Origin: Streptomyces sp. AM 2-1-1
GTDB lineage: Bacteria; Actinomycetota; Actinomycetes; Streptomycetales; Streptomycetaceae
Length of the DNA stretch: 64,000 nucleotides
Assembly (NCBI RefSeq): GCF_029167645.1
Contig: NZ_CP119147.1
Coordinates: 5,846,501-5,910,500, forward strand
Direction: 5' to 3'
Shown: positions 27,201 through 35,635 of the stretch, piece after piece
How positions within the stretch are numbered: the first letter of the stretch is position 1
Layout: the number at the start of each line of letters is the position of its first letter
Notes under the pieces: generated by a model
Seen by the model: the letters and a program-made list of their open reading frames with translations, nothing else
Told to the model about the DNA's origin: nothing
Database searches by the model: none
Position numbers and translations under genes: made by a program

Positions 27201-28158
27201 CGACGCACACCCCCGTACGCTCGCGGCGGCCAACAACCTCGCGCTCAACCTGCGGCTGATCGGGCAGTACTCCCGGGCCCGGGAGATCGACCAGGAGGTG
27301 TACGACCGGCGCAGCGAAGTACTCGGTCCGGAGCACCCCTACAGCCTCCAGTCGGGGCAGAACCTGGCGCGCGACCTCCGGGACGTGGGCCGGTACGAGG
27401 ACTCGGTCGCCCTTCTGAGCCGCGTCTACGACAGCCTCAAGCGGACTCTCGGCCCCTCCTTCCCCGGGACGCTCTCCGCCGCCAAGGCGCTCGCGGTGGC
27501 GCTGCGGAGGGCGGGGCAGCTGGAGGACGCCCGCCGGCTGACGCTGGCCACCCGTGCCAGGTACCGGGCGAAGTACACCTCGGCCAACCCGGAGTCGCTC
27601 GCCTGCGACCTGAACCTGGCGGCCGACTTCTACGCGATCGGTGAAGCGGGCCAGGCGAGGGAGACGGCGAGCGAGGTGGTCGAGCAGTACCTGCTGGTGC
27701 CGGGGGAGAAGCACCCGTACACCCTGGCCGCGCAGAACAACCTCGCGGTCTACCAGCTCGGTTCGGGAGGCGCGGAGGAGTCGGCCAGGACGCTGCGGCG
27801 GGTCGTCGACCTGATGCGGGAGCTCTTCGGGCGGGATCACCCGCACACCCTCTTCTGCGTGATGAACCTCGCCAACGCCACCGCGGCGCTCGGGGATCCG
27901 GAGCTGGTGCTGGAGACGGAGCAGCTCGTCGCCGGGCAGCTCAGTCAGGCTCTCGGGGCGCAGCACCCGGAGACGCTCGCCATGGTGGGGAACATGGCGG
28001 TGACGCTGGACGAGCTCGGCCGTCGCGACGAGGCCCAGCAGCTGCGGACGAGGATCGTCACCGAGCTGGCACGCCAGCTCGGTGACGACCATCCGATGAC
28101 GCGGATAGCGCGTGACGAGCGGAGGTTCGAGCGGGAGCTGGAGCCCATCCAGGTGTGA
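24226..28158 (+). CDS. fxsT: FxSxx-COOH system protein FxsT: MinD-like, TIR, NB-ARC and TPR domains
   Basis: 1310 residues from ATG 24226, translationally coupled to fxsC. Four modules are visible. Residues 8-310 form a ParA/MinD-like ATPase (VTFYSYKGGTGRTMALANTA, VDWDLEAPGLHRFF, DYVLIDSRTGLSDIADI). Residues 338-470 are TIR-like (DIFLNYVAENRMWADWIESV, VLLSSAYLKSQRATDLWQRA). Residues 500-800 form an NB-ARC STAND ATPase with P-loop GLGGVGKT at 524-531, WLLVFDNADD and the GDLPLAVEQAAAW helix. Residues about 900-1290 carry roughly nine TPR_10-type repeats (GPEHPHTYMTTSSLGTDLGM and related). The plan is that of a signal-transducing STAND sensor: TPRs bind a ligand, NB-ARC oligomerises, TIR acts. 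Whether FxsA is its ligand is unknown. Confidence 0.9.
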   Translation: MTAGRDGRIVTFYSYKGGTGRTMALANTAWILAANGKRVLAVDWDLEAPGLHRFFHPFLDPSTLGATTGVIDLITDYAWAATNPVQRPDDWHRDYARIQQHAVSLTPETLGWEFPRGGTLDFVSAGRQNREYSAAVSTFDWDNFYDRLGGGNFFDALRDDMKANYDYVLIDSRTGLSDIADICTVHLPDVLVDCFTLSDQSIDGAASVARQIAERYTGRPIAIYPVPMRIDEGEKEKADAGRALARFKFDRLPRNLSGDELTAYWGAVEIPYRPYYAYEETLATFGDEAGLSNSLLSAFERLVTVVTEQEVTAMPPVAEDVRLRIRDAFTRRRPALPADIFLNYVAENRMWADWIESVLTRAGFRVVPRDVSTEREDREPAATLPETAARTVVLLSSAYLKSQRATDLWQRATTEDQGGGRRQILFRVGDVRLSSSYIDRNPVDLFRLDEVHAVAALLRALDRPAQLVDGTAPGPRFPGTVPKIWNAPPRNSGFTGRSLVLERMRDQLGGGLAVVLPQPQTLYGLGGVGKTQVALEYVHRFMADYDLVWWISAEQTDDVVAGLAELAARLGAQGGDDMAAASMEAIDLLRRGVPSDRWLLVFDNADDPERIRRYFPQGGSGHILVTSRNQTWSQHGDALPVDVFLREESIEHLRRRAPGLSDDDAARVATAVGDLPLAVEQAAAWIAETATPVDTYLDQLADQAAQVLSLNQPAGYPEPVAATWNVSIQRLRERSPAAVRLLQLCAFFAPEPINANLLYSKEMIEALKPYDSSLQEKLVLGRVIREIGRFALAKVDQVSNSIQVHRLVQAVIKAQLSEEEQREARHVVHRVLAGARPDDDEPIDNPENWARFATIWPHLGPSGARHCGEPETRRLLIDRVRYLWKRGDVRTAGALSAELRSTWAQSLGKDDIQYLYLCFHVSNILRTRGRYVEAKELDEITLQRQRDILGPEHPHTYMTTSSLGTDLGMLGEYGRAIELATEARDGFSQIFHDAHPRTLAAANNLALNLRLIGQYSRAREIDQEVYDRRSEVLGPEHPYSLQSGQNLARDLRDVGRYEDSVALLSRVYDSLKRTLGPSFPGTLSAAKALAVALRRAGQLEDARRLTLATRARYRAKYTSANPESLACDLNLAADFYAIGEAGQARETASEVVEQYLLVPGEKHPYTLAAQNNLAVYQLGSGGAEESARTLRRVVDLMRELFGRDHPHTLFCVMNLANATAALGDPELVLETEQLVAGQLSQALGAQHPETLAMVGNMAVTLDELGRRDEAQQLRTRIVTELARQLGDDHPMTRIARDERRFERELEPIQV

Positions 28159-28165
28159 GCGCGAG

Positions 28166-28196
28166 GAAGGGGGCCGCCGGTCCGGCGGCCCCCTTC
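28166..28196. terminator. Strong bidirectional terminator after fxsT
   Basis: GAAGGGGGCCGCCGG (28166-28180) is followed, after one T, by its exact complement (28182-28196). It separates fxsT from the convergent hydrolase gene. Confidence 0.8.
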
Positions 28197-28226
28197 CGTA
28201 CGGCCGGACGGCCGTCCCGGCGAGCG

Positions 28227-29120
28227 TCAGTTCACCGAGCCCACCTCCACCGCGCGGTCGTCCAGGAGCCAGCTCAGTACACGCGGGAGCACCGACAGGG
28301 CGTCGAAGTGCGCCGCTCCCGGTTCCAGCACCGTCGTCGCGCCGGGAATCCGGTCGCCCAGCCAACGGGAGTGGCCGACGGGTGAGAAGACGTCCTTCTC
28401 GCCGTGCCAGAGCATCACCGGGCAGGTGATGTCGGCCGGGTCGAAGCCCCAGGGCCGGCTGAACGCCAGGGCGTCGTCGATCCAGCCGTACGCCGAAGTC
28501 CGCAGGCCCTCGCTGTAGTTGCGCAGCAGCATCGAGCGGATGCCCGCGTCGTTCACCACCACCCGGTCGGAGTCGGTGAGTTCGCGGCGCAGGTCGTCCA
28601 GGAGCCTGACCGGGTCGACCCGGATCTCGGCGGAGCGGACGATGAAGGACGCCGTGAGGCTGTCCGGGTCGGCCGCCGCCGTGGAGTACGCCAGCACGTT
28701 GGAGGCGGCCATCCCGTCGAACCAGTCGAGCCCGGGGGCGTCCCAGGGAGCCAGGGTCACCAGGGCGGCCGCCCGGGTCACCCGGTCGGGCATCAGCGCC
28801 GCGCAGGCCAGCGCGTGCGGTGCGCCGCCGGAGCGGCCCACCACGGCGAACCGCTCCAGGCCGAGGGCGTCGGCGATGGCCCGTACGTCCTCCACCACAT
28901 CGCTCACCCGGCGGCCCGGGTGCCGGTCGGACTCGCCGTAGCCGGGGCGGTCGTAGGTGATGAGCTGGGTCTGGCGCTGGTACATGACCATGCCGCGCGG
29001 AGCCGGTCCGAGCCTGCTGCCCGGGGTTCCGTGCAGCAGGAAGACGGGTCTTCCGCGCAGATCCCCCTGTCGTTCCACGATCAGGTGACGTCCGTCCGCC
29101 ACGCGCACCCGATTGCCCAC
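28227..29120 (-). CDS. Alpha/beta hydrolase
   Basis: 297 residues from ATG 29120 (MGNRVRVADGRHLIVERQGD) behind GGAGG. HGTPGSRLGP is the oxyanion-loop HG motif, the nucleophile elbow is VVGRSGGAPH (Ser at about residue 96), and the catalytic His is expected in GAAHFDALS near residue 269, with the acid in WHGEKDVFSP. A helical cap lies between. No signal peptide, so cytoplasmic. It faces fxsT tail to tail. Hydrolases of this kind sometimes neighbour Fxs clusters, but nothing here ties it to peptide processing; an esterase or haloalkane-dehalogenase-like activity is equally possible. Confidence 0.85.
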   Translation of the reverse strand: MGNRVRVADGRHLIVERQGDLRGRPVFLLHGTPGSRLGPAPRGMVMYQRQTQLITYDRPGYGESDRHPGRRVSDVVEDVRAIADALGLERFAVVGRSGGAPHALACAALMPDRVTRAAALVTLAPWDAPGLDWFDGMAASNVLAYSTAAADPDSLTASFIVRSAEIRVDPVRLLDDLRRELTDSDRVVVNDAGIRSMLLRNYSEGLRTSAYGWIDDALAFSRPWGFDPADITCPVMLWHGEKDVFSPVGHSRWLGDRIPGATTVLEPGAAHFDALSVLPRVLSWLLDDRAVEVGSVN

Positions 29121-29237
29121 CCGTACCTCCTCAGGTCCCCCGGCCGGCCCGGGCAGGGGGTGCCCGGTGCGTGCCGCCTTTTCGATGATGAACCATCAAA
29201 GGCGTTGTGTGCACTACCTGTTGGGGGTGAAGCGGGG

Positions 29238-30317
29238 TCACACGGTGTGCGCGCCCCCTGGTGGGGTGCCCGGGGCTTCGGGTGTGCCGCTGCCGGGCGC
29301 CGGGCGTGACGCGACAGGGCTCCCGTCCGGCCCGTGCCGCAGGGAGAGGAGCATGGTCAGGGCCGTACCACCCACCGCCCACGCGGAGAGGACCAGCAGG
29401 GAGCCGGTGACCGCGTTGCCCCGGAAGTAGGCGATCGAGCGGGCGACCCAGGTGCCCGCGCCCGGGGGCAGGGCCGGGCCGATCGCCCGCCAGAAGTCCG
29501 GCAGCATCGGCAGCGGGAAGGCACCGCCCGCGCTCGGGTTGCCCGCGATCACGATGACGAGGACGGCCAGTCCGATGCCGACGATGCCGGTCAGCGCCTG
29601 CAGGGCGAGGGTGATCATGCCGGTGGCGAAGACGACCAGCGCGCCCAGCCCCGCCAGTCCCCACAGGCTTCCGGGCAGCGCGCCGAGGACGGGGCCGACG
29701 ATGATCGCGCCGCCGATGCCGCCCAGCACCGAGTAGACCGCCATGACCAGGGTGCGGATGAGTGCGCGCTGCGGATTGGCGGGCCGGGACCCCGCGCTGA
29801 TCGCGAGGATCGACGCGCAGAGGTACCCGCCCACGCACCAGCCGACGACCAGGTAGAACGACGAGAGCCCGTCGAAGTCGTCCGAGGAGGCCGGAGCCAC
29901 GTCCACGGCCCGTACGGTGCGCTGCTGCTGGGCCATGAAGCCGGTGGTGATCTTCTCCAGGGAGGTGGCGAGCGCGGAACCTCCGCCGGAGGCGACGAGC
30001 ACGGTGTCGGTCGTACCGGAGGGGCTCACCACCAGGGCGCCGTCGATCTCGCGGTTCATGATCTGCCGGCGGGCCTCGGCGGCGTCGTCGAGGGCGCGCG
30101 GGTCCAGCGGGCCGCCCGGAAGCTCGTCCAGTCCGGTGATCAGCTGCTGGGACACCTGCGGCGGAGCCACGACTCCGAAGGGGACGTCGGTCGCCTTCGG
30201 CTTGTGCAGGGCACCCACGTAGGAGGCGATGAAGAGCAGTTGCAGGACCAGCACGCCGAGGACGAGCAGAGCGGCGCGGGGAGTGACGGCTCGTTTGGCC
30301 TCGCCGGCGAAGTTCAT
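29238..30317 (-). CDS. ABC-2/YhgE-like membrane protein
   Basis: 359 residues from ATG 30317. One N-terminal helix (ALLVLGVLVLQLLFIASYVG) precedes an extracellular domain of about 130 residues (KATDVPFGVVAPPQVSQQLI, IMNREIDGALVVSP). Five further hydrophobic helices lie between residues 165 and 345, including SFYLVVGWCVGGYLCASILA and LVMAVYSVLGGIGGAIIVGP. This one-plus-five arrangement is typical of YhgE/Pip-like and ABC-2 permeases of the DUF3533 type. The tail is Pro/Gly-rich. No ATPase gene is adjacent, so the transport role is inference. It is followed upstream, on the same strand, by the Y-family polymerase gene. Confidence 0.8.
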   Translation of the reverse strand: MNFAGEAKRAVTPRAALLVLGVLVLQLLFIASYVGALHKPKATDVPFGVVAPPQVSQQLITGLDELPGGPLDPRALDDAAEARRQIMNREIDGALVVSPSGTTDTVLVASGGGSALATSLEKITTGFMAQQQRTVRAVDVAPASSDDFDGLSSFYLVVGWCVGGYLCASILAISAGSRPANPQRALIRTLVMAVYSVLGGIGGAIIVGPVLGALPGSLWGLAGLGALVVFATGMITLALQALTGIVGIGLAVLVIVIAGNPSAGGAFPLPMLPDFWRAIGPALPPGAGTWVARSIAYFRGNAVTGSLLVLSAWAVGGTALTMLLSLRHGPDGSPVASRPAPGSGTPEAPGTPPGGAHTV

Positions 30318-30352
30318 GCCTCCACGCTCGGGGCGGCCGGCGCATCGCGCAG

Positions 30353-31414
30353 TCAGGGCGGGCCGAATGGCGCAAGGGGTGGGTGGATCACGCGGCGGGC
30401 GGCCGGGAGTGCGGCCGGGGCCGGGGCCGGAGCGAGGCTCGCGGGCCGTACGGCCCCGGCGCCGAAGCGGCGGCGGGCCCGGTCCGCGGCTGCTTCGGCG
30501 GCGCGGGACCGGTCGTCGACGGGGTCCAGCGAGAGCTGGCGCGGGGCGTCCTCGGCGGGTGAGAGCCCGTCCGCGCGCAGCGTGTAGGCGCGTACCCGCG
30601 CGCGCTGCAGGCCGAGCGCGTCCAGCAGACCCAGGGCCGTGGCGGCGAGGAGCGGGGAGTGGCCGGTGGGTTCGGGGGAGGTACGGGTCCGGGTACTGGA
30701 CGTCCGGTCGGCGTACCGCACGGTGAGGGTGAGGCGGCCGGCGACCTGCCGACCGGCACGCAGCCGCCGGCCGATGCGCTCGGCGAGCCCCAGGACGGCG
30801 CGGTGGTGCTGGTCGGGATCGAGGCAGTCCCGGTCGAGCACCCGGTCGACCGACAGATGGGCGGCCGGTTCCCGCGGGACGACCGGACGGGGATCGCGGC
30901 CGTGCGCGCGTTCGGCGAGCAGCCGGGCGGGACCGGCGCCGAGCAGGCGCTGGAGGGTCAGCGGGGGCAGGTCGGCGACCTGGCCGATGGTGTGGACGCC
31001 GTGCCGCCCGAGCGTGGTCGCCGTGGCGCGGCCGATGCCGGGCAGTGCGGCGACCGGGCGGGGGCGCAGCCACGCCTCCGGCCGGTCCCCGGGGACCTCG
31101 GTGATGCGCCCCGGTCCGGACGCGTCGGCCGCCATGGCGGCCAGCATGCGGTTGCCCGCGAGCCCCGCGCCGCACTCGATCCCGTACAGGGCGAGCAGCC
31201 GGATCATGACCAGGTGGACCAGGTCGTACGCGTCCACGCCGAAGTAGCGCAGCGCCGAGGTGAGGTCCAGCTGGACGGCGTCGGGCGGTACCGCCTGGAC
31301 GTGCGGGGTGATGCCGGACATCAGCTCGACGACGTCGGCGTACCGCCCCTCGTCCACGACGGTGTGCAGACGCAGGTGGGCGATGTGGCGGCGGCCCGTC
31401 CGAGAGTTCGTCAC
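30353..31414 (-). CDS. Y-family DNA polymerase-like protein (ImuB/DinP-like), catalytic residues altered
   Basis: 353 residues from GTG 31414, whose codon overlaps the DnaE2 stop (GTGA). The little-finger and thumb parts are clear: RPVAALPGIGRATATTLGRH, RHGVHTIGQVADLPPLTLQR, LDRDCLDPDQHHRAVLGLAE. The palm is degenerate. The metal-binding DMDAFF motif is replaced by HLRLHTVV, and the SIDEAFLD motif by PPDAVQLD, so two of three carboxylates are missing, and the fingers are nearly absent. A beta-clamp motif, RQLSLD, remains near the C-terminus. This pattern resembles ImuB, a non-catalytic adaptor that brings DnaE2 to the clamp during mutagenic repair. A weakly active DinP-type enzyme cannot be excluded. 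Confidence 0.82.
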   Translation of the reverse strand: MTNSRTGRRHIAHLRLHTVVDEGRYADVVELMSGITPHVQAVPPDAVQLDLTSALRYFGVDAYDLVHLVMIRLLALYGIECGAGLAGNRMLAAMAADASGPGRITEVPGDRPEAWLRPRPVAALPGIGRATATTLGRHGVHTIGQVADLPPLTLQRLLGAGPARLLAERAHGRDPRPVVPREPAAHLSVDRVLDRDCLDPDQHHRAVLGLAERIGRRLRAGRQVAGRLTLTVRYADRTSSTRTRTSPEPTGHSPLLAATALGLLDALGLQRARVRAYTLRADGLSPAEDAPRQLSLDPVDDRSRAAEAAADRARRRFGAGAVRPASLAPAPAPAALPAARRVIHPPLAPFGPP

Positions 31415-34400
31415 CCCGCGCTCCCCGGACTGGTGTGGCCGAGCTTGCGCAGATCGGCGGAGCGGCTGCCGGCCGGCTGGAGGTCGGCGTACGGGTGCAG
31501 CCGGGCGCCCGAGGTGCCGTTGGCGAGGGTGCGCCCCGGCTGCGCGGGCGTCGGGTGCGGGCGCTCGCCGCCCAGGAGCGCGAGGGCGGCGGCGGGACCC
31601 TCGTCCCGGCGGGCCGCCGCGATCCGGTCCAGGTCCCAGGCCATGGTGCCGACCACGGAACGCCGTGAGCCGCGGACCTGCACGGTGCCGCGCACCAGCA
31701 GCAGCCCGCTGTGGAAGACGGTGTGCGCGCACGCCGGGTGGGAGTCCTCGAAGAAGACCAGGTCGACCATGCCCGAACCGTCCTCCAGGGTGACGAAGAT
31801 GATGCGCTTGCCGCTGGCGATCGGCGGGGTCTGCGTGGAGGCCCGTACGCCGGCGACGAGGACCTGCTGCCCCTCGCGCACGTCGGCGAGGTGGGTGGCG
31901 TCCGTGGCGCCGATCTCCCGCAACAGCCGGTGGTGGTGCTCCATCAGGTGCCGGGACACGTCGATGCCCAGTGTGTTCAGCTCGGCGTCCAGCGCCTCGC
32001 GGCCGCTCATCTCCGGCAGGCCGCTCGGCTCCGCCCCGTCCGCCGCCCCCGTGTGGAGAGCGAGCTGCCCGTCACCGGCGGAGCGGGTACGGGACTGCCG
32101 GTGCAGTTCCGCGATGTGCAGCAGCAGGTCCCGCCGGGTCAGGCGGCCGTCGCCGAGCCCGTCGAACGCGCCGATCTCGGCCAGGCGTTCGGCCAGCGGC
32201 CGGCTGGGGCGGGCCCGCTGCCAGAAGTCCGACAGCGAGTCGTAGGGCCGGCCGGCCTCGATCCGGGCGCTCTCCTCCTCGGTGATGCCGCGTACCGAGG
32301 AGAGCGCGAGCCGCACCCCCCACCGCTCGTCGTCGGTCCGCTCGACCCCGTACCCGGTACCGGAACGGTTGACGTCCACGGGCAGGACGGGCACACCCCG
32401 GCGGCGGGCGTCGGCGACGATGACGCGCCGGGGCCACATCCCGGGGTCGTGTTCGAGCAGCCCGGCGAGGAGGAACGCCGGGAAGTGCGCCTTCAGCCAG
32501 GCGCTCTGCAAGGCGGGCACGGCGAAGGCCACCGCGTGCGCGCGGCAGAAACCGTAGGCGCCGAACGCCTCCACCGTCGCCCACACCTTCGCGCGGACCT
32601 CGGGGTCGTACCCCCGGGCCGACGCGAGGTCGTGGAACCACTTCCTGATGGCGGGCAGCCGCTCCCTCTCCCCGAGCGCCCGGCGGGCCACCTCGGCCAT
32701 CGCCCGGTCGCAGCCGGTCATCACGGACAGGGTCTCGATGATCTGCTCGTGCCAGATGGTCACGCCGTAGGTGTCGCGGAGCACCGGTTCGAGGTCCGGG
32801 TGGGCGTAGGCGGGGGCCTTGCCGTGCCGTGCGGCGACGTACCGCTCGGGCATGCCGCCGGCGACCGGCCCGGGACGGAAGAGGCTGATGTCGGCGATGA
32901 CGTCCTGCGGGTTGCGGGGCTGGAGACGGGAGAGCAGGTCCTGCTGGCCGGGCGACTCGAGCTGGAAGAGCCCGATCGTCTCGCTCTGCTGGATGAGTTT
33001 GAACGCGAAGACGTCGTCGAGCGGTACCTGCCCGGGGTCGTCCAGGACGATCCGGTCGCCGGTGGCGCGCTCGATCTCGTCGACGGCGTGGGCCATCGCG
33101 GACTGCATCCGGACCCCGAGCACGTCGAGCTTGATGTTGCCCAGCGCCTCGACCTCCTCCTTCGCGGCCATGGCCATGGGGTAGTCGCCCTGCGGAGTGG
33201 GCTGCACCGGCAGCCGGTCCAGCAGGGTCGCGTCGCTGATGATCACGCCGCACGGGTGCATGGCCATCCCGTGCACCAGGGAGTCGAGCCCTTCGGCGAG
33301 CTCCCACAGGGGCCCGTACCGCTTCGCCTCCGACGCCAGCCCGCGCAGCTCCGGCAGCTCCGCGAGGGCGCTGGTGATGTCCGAGGCCCGCAGGTGCGGG
33401 AAGCTCTTGGCGACCCGGTCGACCTCGTCCGGCGCGATGCCCAGCGCCAGACCGGTGTCCCGCAGCGCCCGGCGCGCCCGGTAGGTCTCGGGCATCGCGG
33501 TGACCGCGACCCGTTCCTTGCCGAACCGGGCGAAGATCGCGTCGTAGCACTCCAGTCGCCGCGCCGACTCCACGTCGATGTCGATGTCCGGGAGCGAACG
33601 CCGCCGCTCGCTGAGGAAGCGTTCGAACAGCAGCCGGTGCTCCAGTGGGTTGGCGGTGGCGATGTCCAGGGCGTGGCAGACCATCGAGCCCGCCCCGGAG
33701 CCCCGGGCCGCGACCCGGATGCCCAGCTCCCGGATGTCCGCCACCACCTGGCCGACGGCGAGGAAGTACGAGTCGTACCCCAGCCGGGAGATCACCCCGA
33801 GTTCCGTCTCCAGCCGTTCCCGGGCGGCCGGATCGCGGTCCAGGCCCCGGCGGACCAGGCCCGCCTCGGAGCGTTCGCGCAGCAGCCGGGCGGCGCCCCC
33901 GACATCCGGTCCGGCGCCGAACAGGGACGCCTCGGGGAAGTGCCGCTCACCCAGCCCGAGGTCCGCCCCGGGGTCGAGGACGCACCCGGCGGCCGTCGCG
34001 GCGGTGTCCGCCAGAAGGCGGCGCGCCCGGCGGTCGTCGAGCCCGGCGGACGCGGCGATCATGCGGGCGACGGCCACCATGGCGCCCTCGCCCTTGAGCC
34101 ACCGCTGTCCGCTGTCCAGCCGGCGCCGGTCGACGGGGCGCAGCAGCCGCGCCGCGTCCAGCACGTCGGCCAGCCGGTGCTGGGCCGGGTCGGCGTAACG
34201 GACCGCGTTGGAGAGCACGGCGGTGACGCCGGTACGGTCGGCCAGCGCCAGCGTACGGGCGGCCAGCCGCAGCGACCCCGGGCCCGTACCGGCCCGCTGG
34301 AACGCCACGGTCTCCAGCCGCAGCCCGGTCCCGAAGATCTGCCGCCACGGCGCCAGCAGCTTCACCGCGACGTCCTCGCGGCCCGCCGCCAACGCACGTA

Positions 34401-34863
34401 CCGGCTCCGACTGCGGGCCGAGCAGCACGGTCAGACCGGGGCCGCCGTGCTCACGCAGCGCGGCCCACGGCACCACCGGCGCCGTACCGGACAACGCGTC
34501 GGCGTGCGCCGCCGACGTGATGCGGCAGAGCCGGGCCCAGCCGGCCCGGTCCTGGGCGAGCAGCACGACGCGCAAGGGCGGTTCCACGACATGGGCGCCG
34601 CCGCGCGCCGGGGTACGGAGCCGCTGCGCCGGCGGCGGCGGGGCGAGGGCCTCCACCGCCAGGTCGATGCCGAAGACGGGCCGTACCCCCTCCTGGGCGC
34701 ACGCCCGAGCGAATCGAACAGCGCCGGTCACGGTGGACCGGTCGGTGAGTGCCAGCTCCGCCATGCCGAGCTCGGCCGCCCGGCGCGCGAGGTGCTCGGG
34801 GTGGGCGGCGCCGTAGCGGGCGGAGTAACCGGACGCGACGTGCAGATGGGCGAAGCCCGCCAT
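31411..34863 (-). CDS. dnaE2: Error-prone DNA polymerase III alpha subunit DnaE2
   Basis: 1150 residues from ATG 34863 with GGAGG seven bases upstream. The N-terminal PHP domain begins FAHLHVASGYSARYGAAHPE. The C-family catalytic aspartates lie in SLPDIDIDVE, and the palm/fingers include GMAMHPCGVIISDATLLDRL and LGVRMQSAMAHAVDEIERAT. Helix-hairpin-helix sequence precedes a C-terminal OB fold (VLVAGVRASTQTPPIASGKR, IIFVTLEDGSGMVDLVFF). The length is slightly over 1100, as usual for DnaE2 and shorter than replicative DnaE1. It forms an operon with the ImuB-like gene and is preceded by a LexA-box match at 34915, which indicates SOS induction and translesion synthesis. Confidence 0.95.
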   Translation of the reverse strand: MAGFAHLHVASGYSARYGAAHPEHLARRAAELGMAELALTDRSTVTGAVRFARACAQEGVRPVFGIDLAVEALAPPPPAQRLRTPARGGAHVVEPPLRVVLLAQDRAGWARLCRITSAAHADALSGTAPVVPWAALREHGGPGLTVLLGPQSEPVRALAAGREDVAVKLLAPWRQIFGTGLRLETVAFQRAGTGPGSLRLAARTLALADRTGVTAVLSNAVRYADPAQHRLADVLDAARLLRPVDRRRLDSGQRWLKGEGAMVAVARMIAASAGLDDRRARRLLADTAATAAGCVLDPGADLGLGERHFPEASLFGAGPDVGGAARLLRERSEAGLVRRGLDRDPAARERLETELGVISRLGYDSYFLAVGQVVADIRELGIRVAARGSGAGSMVCHALDIATANPLEHRLLFERFLSERRRSLPDIDIDVESARRLECYDAIFARFGKERVAVTAMPETYRARRALRDTGLALGIAPDEVDRVAKSFPHLRASDITSALAELPELRGLASEAKRYGPLWELAEGLDSLVHGMAMHPCGVIISDATLLDRLPVQPTPQGDYPMAMAAKEEVEALGNIKLDVLGVRMQSAMAHAVDEIERATGDRIVLDDPGQVPLDDVFAFKLIQQSETIGLFQLESPGQQDLLSRLQPRNPQDVIADISLFRPGPVAGGMPERYVAARHGKAPAYAHPDLEPVLRDTYGVTIWHEQIIETLSVMTGCDRAMAEVARRALGERERLPAIRKWFHDLASARGYDPEVRAKVWATVEAFGAYGFCRAHAVAFAVPALQSAWLKAHFPAFLLAGLLEHDPGMWPRRVIVADARRRGVPVLPVDVNRSGTGYGVERTDDERWGVRLALSSVRGITEEESARIEAGRPYDSLSDFWQRARPSRPLAERLAEIGAFDGLGDGRLTRRDLLLHIAELHRQSRTRSAGDGQLALHTGAADGAEPSGLPEMSGREALDAELNTLGIDVSRHLMEHHHRLLREIGATDATHLADVREGQQVLVAGVRASTQTPPIASGKRIIFVTLEDGSGMVDLVFFEDSHPACAHTVFHSGLLLVRGTVQVRGSRRSVVGTMAWDLDRIAAARRDEGPAAALALLGGERPHPTPAQPGRTLANGTSGARLHPYADLQPAGSRSADLRKLGHTSPGSAG

Positions 34864-35635
34864 GCCGCACCTCCATCCCGCCACCCCATTTCCGACCTTT
34901 GCCCGATACGTTCCTCGTACGTTCGTTCGATTACCTTAACTCCATCGCCCCAGGTCGGCGAGCGGACGGCACCCCCTCCGGTGCGGATGCGGGCCCGCGT
35001 GGAGTGGTGCGGCGAGATGGCGGGCCGTCACTCCCGCACGACGGCCCGGCACTTGGGTGGCGAGGTCCGTTCGGGAGCCCTTTTGTGAGGGGGCGCATGA
35101 CCTTCGCCACCTGTCGCGGGGTGGCGTTCGACCCCGGTCGCGTGCAGTGGCGGGTGTGGGTGAAGCACGCCCCGGCAACGGCGTGGAGCCGGCCGTTCGC
35201 GCTGTGTGAAAGCAGGCGTGGAACGGCGGGGCGGGGCGGGCGCGGGCGTGGAGGGGGCCGTACGGAACGCACCTGTCGACCGACACCGATCGGGGGCGGC
35301 CGGGGGCGGCGGGAGGGGCCGATCCGACGGGAGCGCACGGGTGGGAGCGGCGGGAGCGGCCGATCCGACGACGGGAGCGCACGGTGGGGGCGGCCCGCGT
35401 CCGGTGCTCCCCTCGTCGGCCCGCCGGGGCCGCGCCCTCACCTCCTGAGGGTGATGAAGGGGGATGGGCGTCGCACCCCGACTCCCCGTCCGGGGGCGGA
35501 GCAGTTTTTACCGACGCGTAACTTCCCTCGCGGATCCACCCCTGCGTAAGTTGGCATGAGCACGTAAAGCTTGTGGTCCGGGCCACAGGGCGAACCCCCA
35601 CATCGCAACTCCCTGAGCCGCAAGGAGATCCCACG
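34864..35635. other. Long intergenic region, 772 nt, between dnaE2 and lipase
   Basis: Contains the LexA box near its left end. At 35220-35400 it is a G-rich stretch with imperfect repeats: GGCCGATCCGAC followed by GGGAGCGCACGG occurs at 35317-35340 and again at 35358-35384 with three extra bases. The right end has TAAGTTGGCATGAGC-type sequence likely to hold the lipase promoter. Open frames here lack ribosome-binding sites and family features. Confidence 0.4.
34915..34930. promoter_or_regulatory. LexA (SOS) box upstream of dnaE2
   Basis: TCGTACGTTCGTTCGA matches the actinobacterial SOS box TCGAAC-N4-GTTCGA at 11 of 12 defined bases. It lies 52 bp upstream of the dnaE2 start. Confidence 0.75.

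Noticed and set aside
24112..28365. A 1417-residue open frame on the minus strand opposite fxsT
   Set aside because: It is low-complexity (Gly/Arg/Val-rich), has no family features, and lies exactly antisense to fxsT, whose domains are clear. Long antisense frames are usual in DNA of this GC content.
31711..35088. A 1125-residue open frame on the plus strand opposite dnaE2
   Set aside because: Same reason: antisense to a well-recognised polymerase, with no domain or ribosome-binding site.
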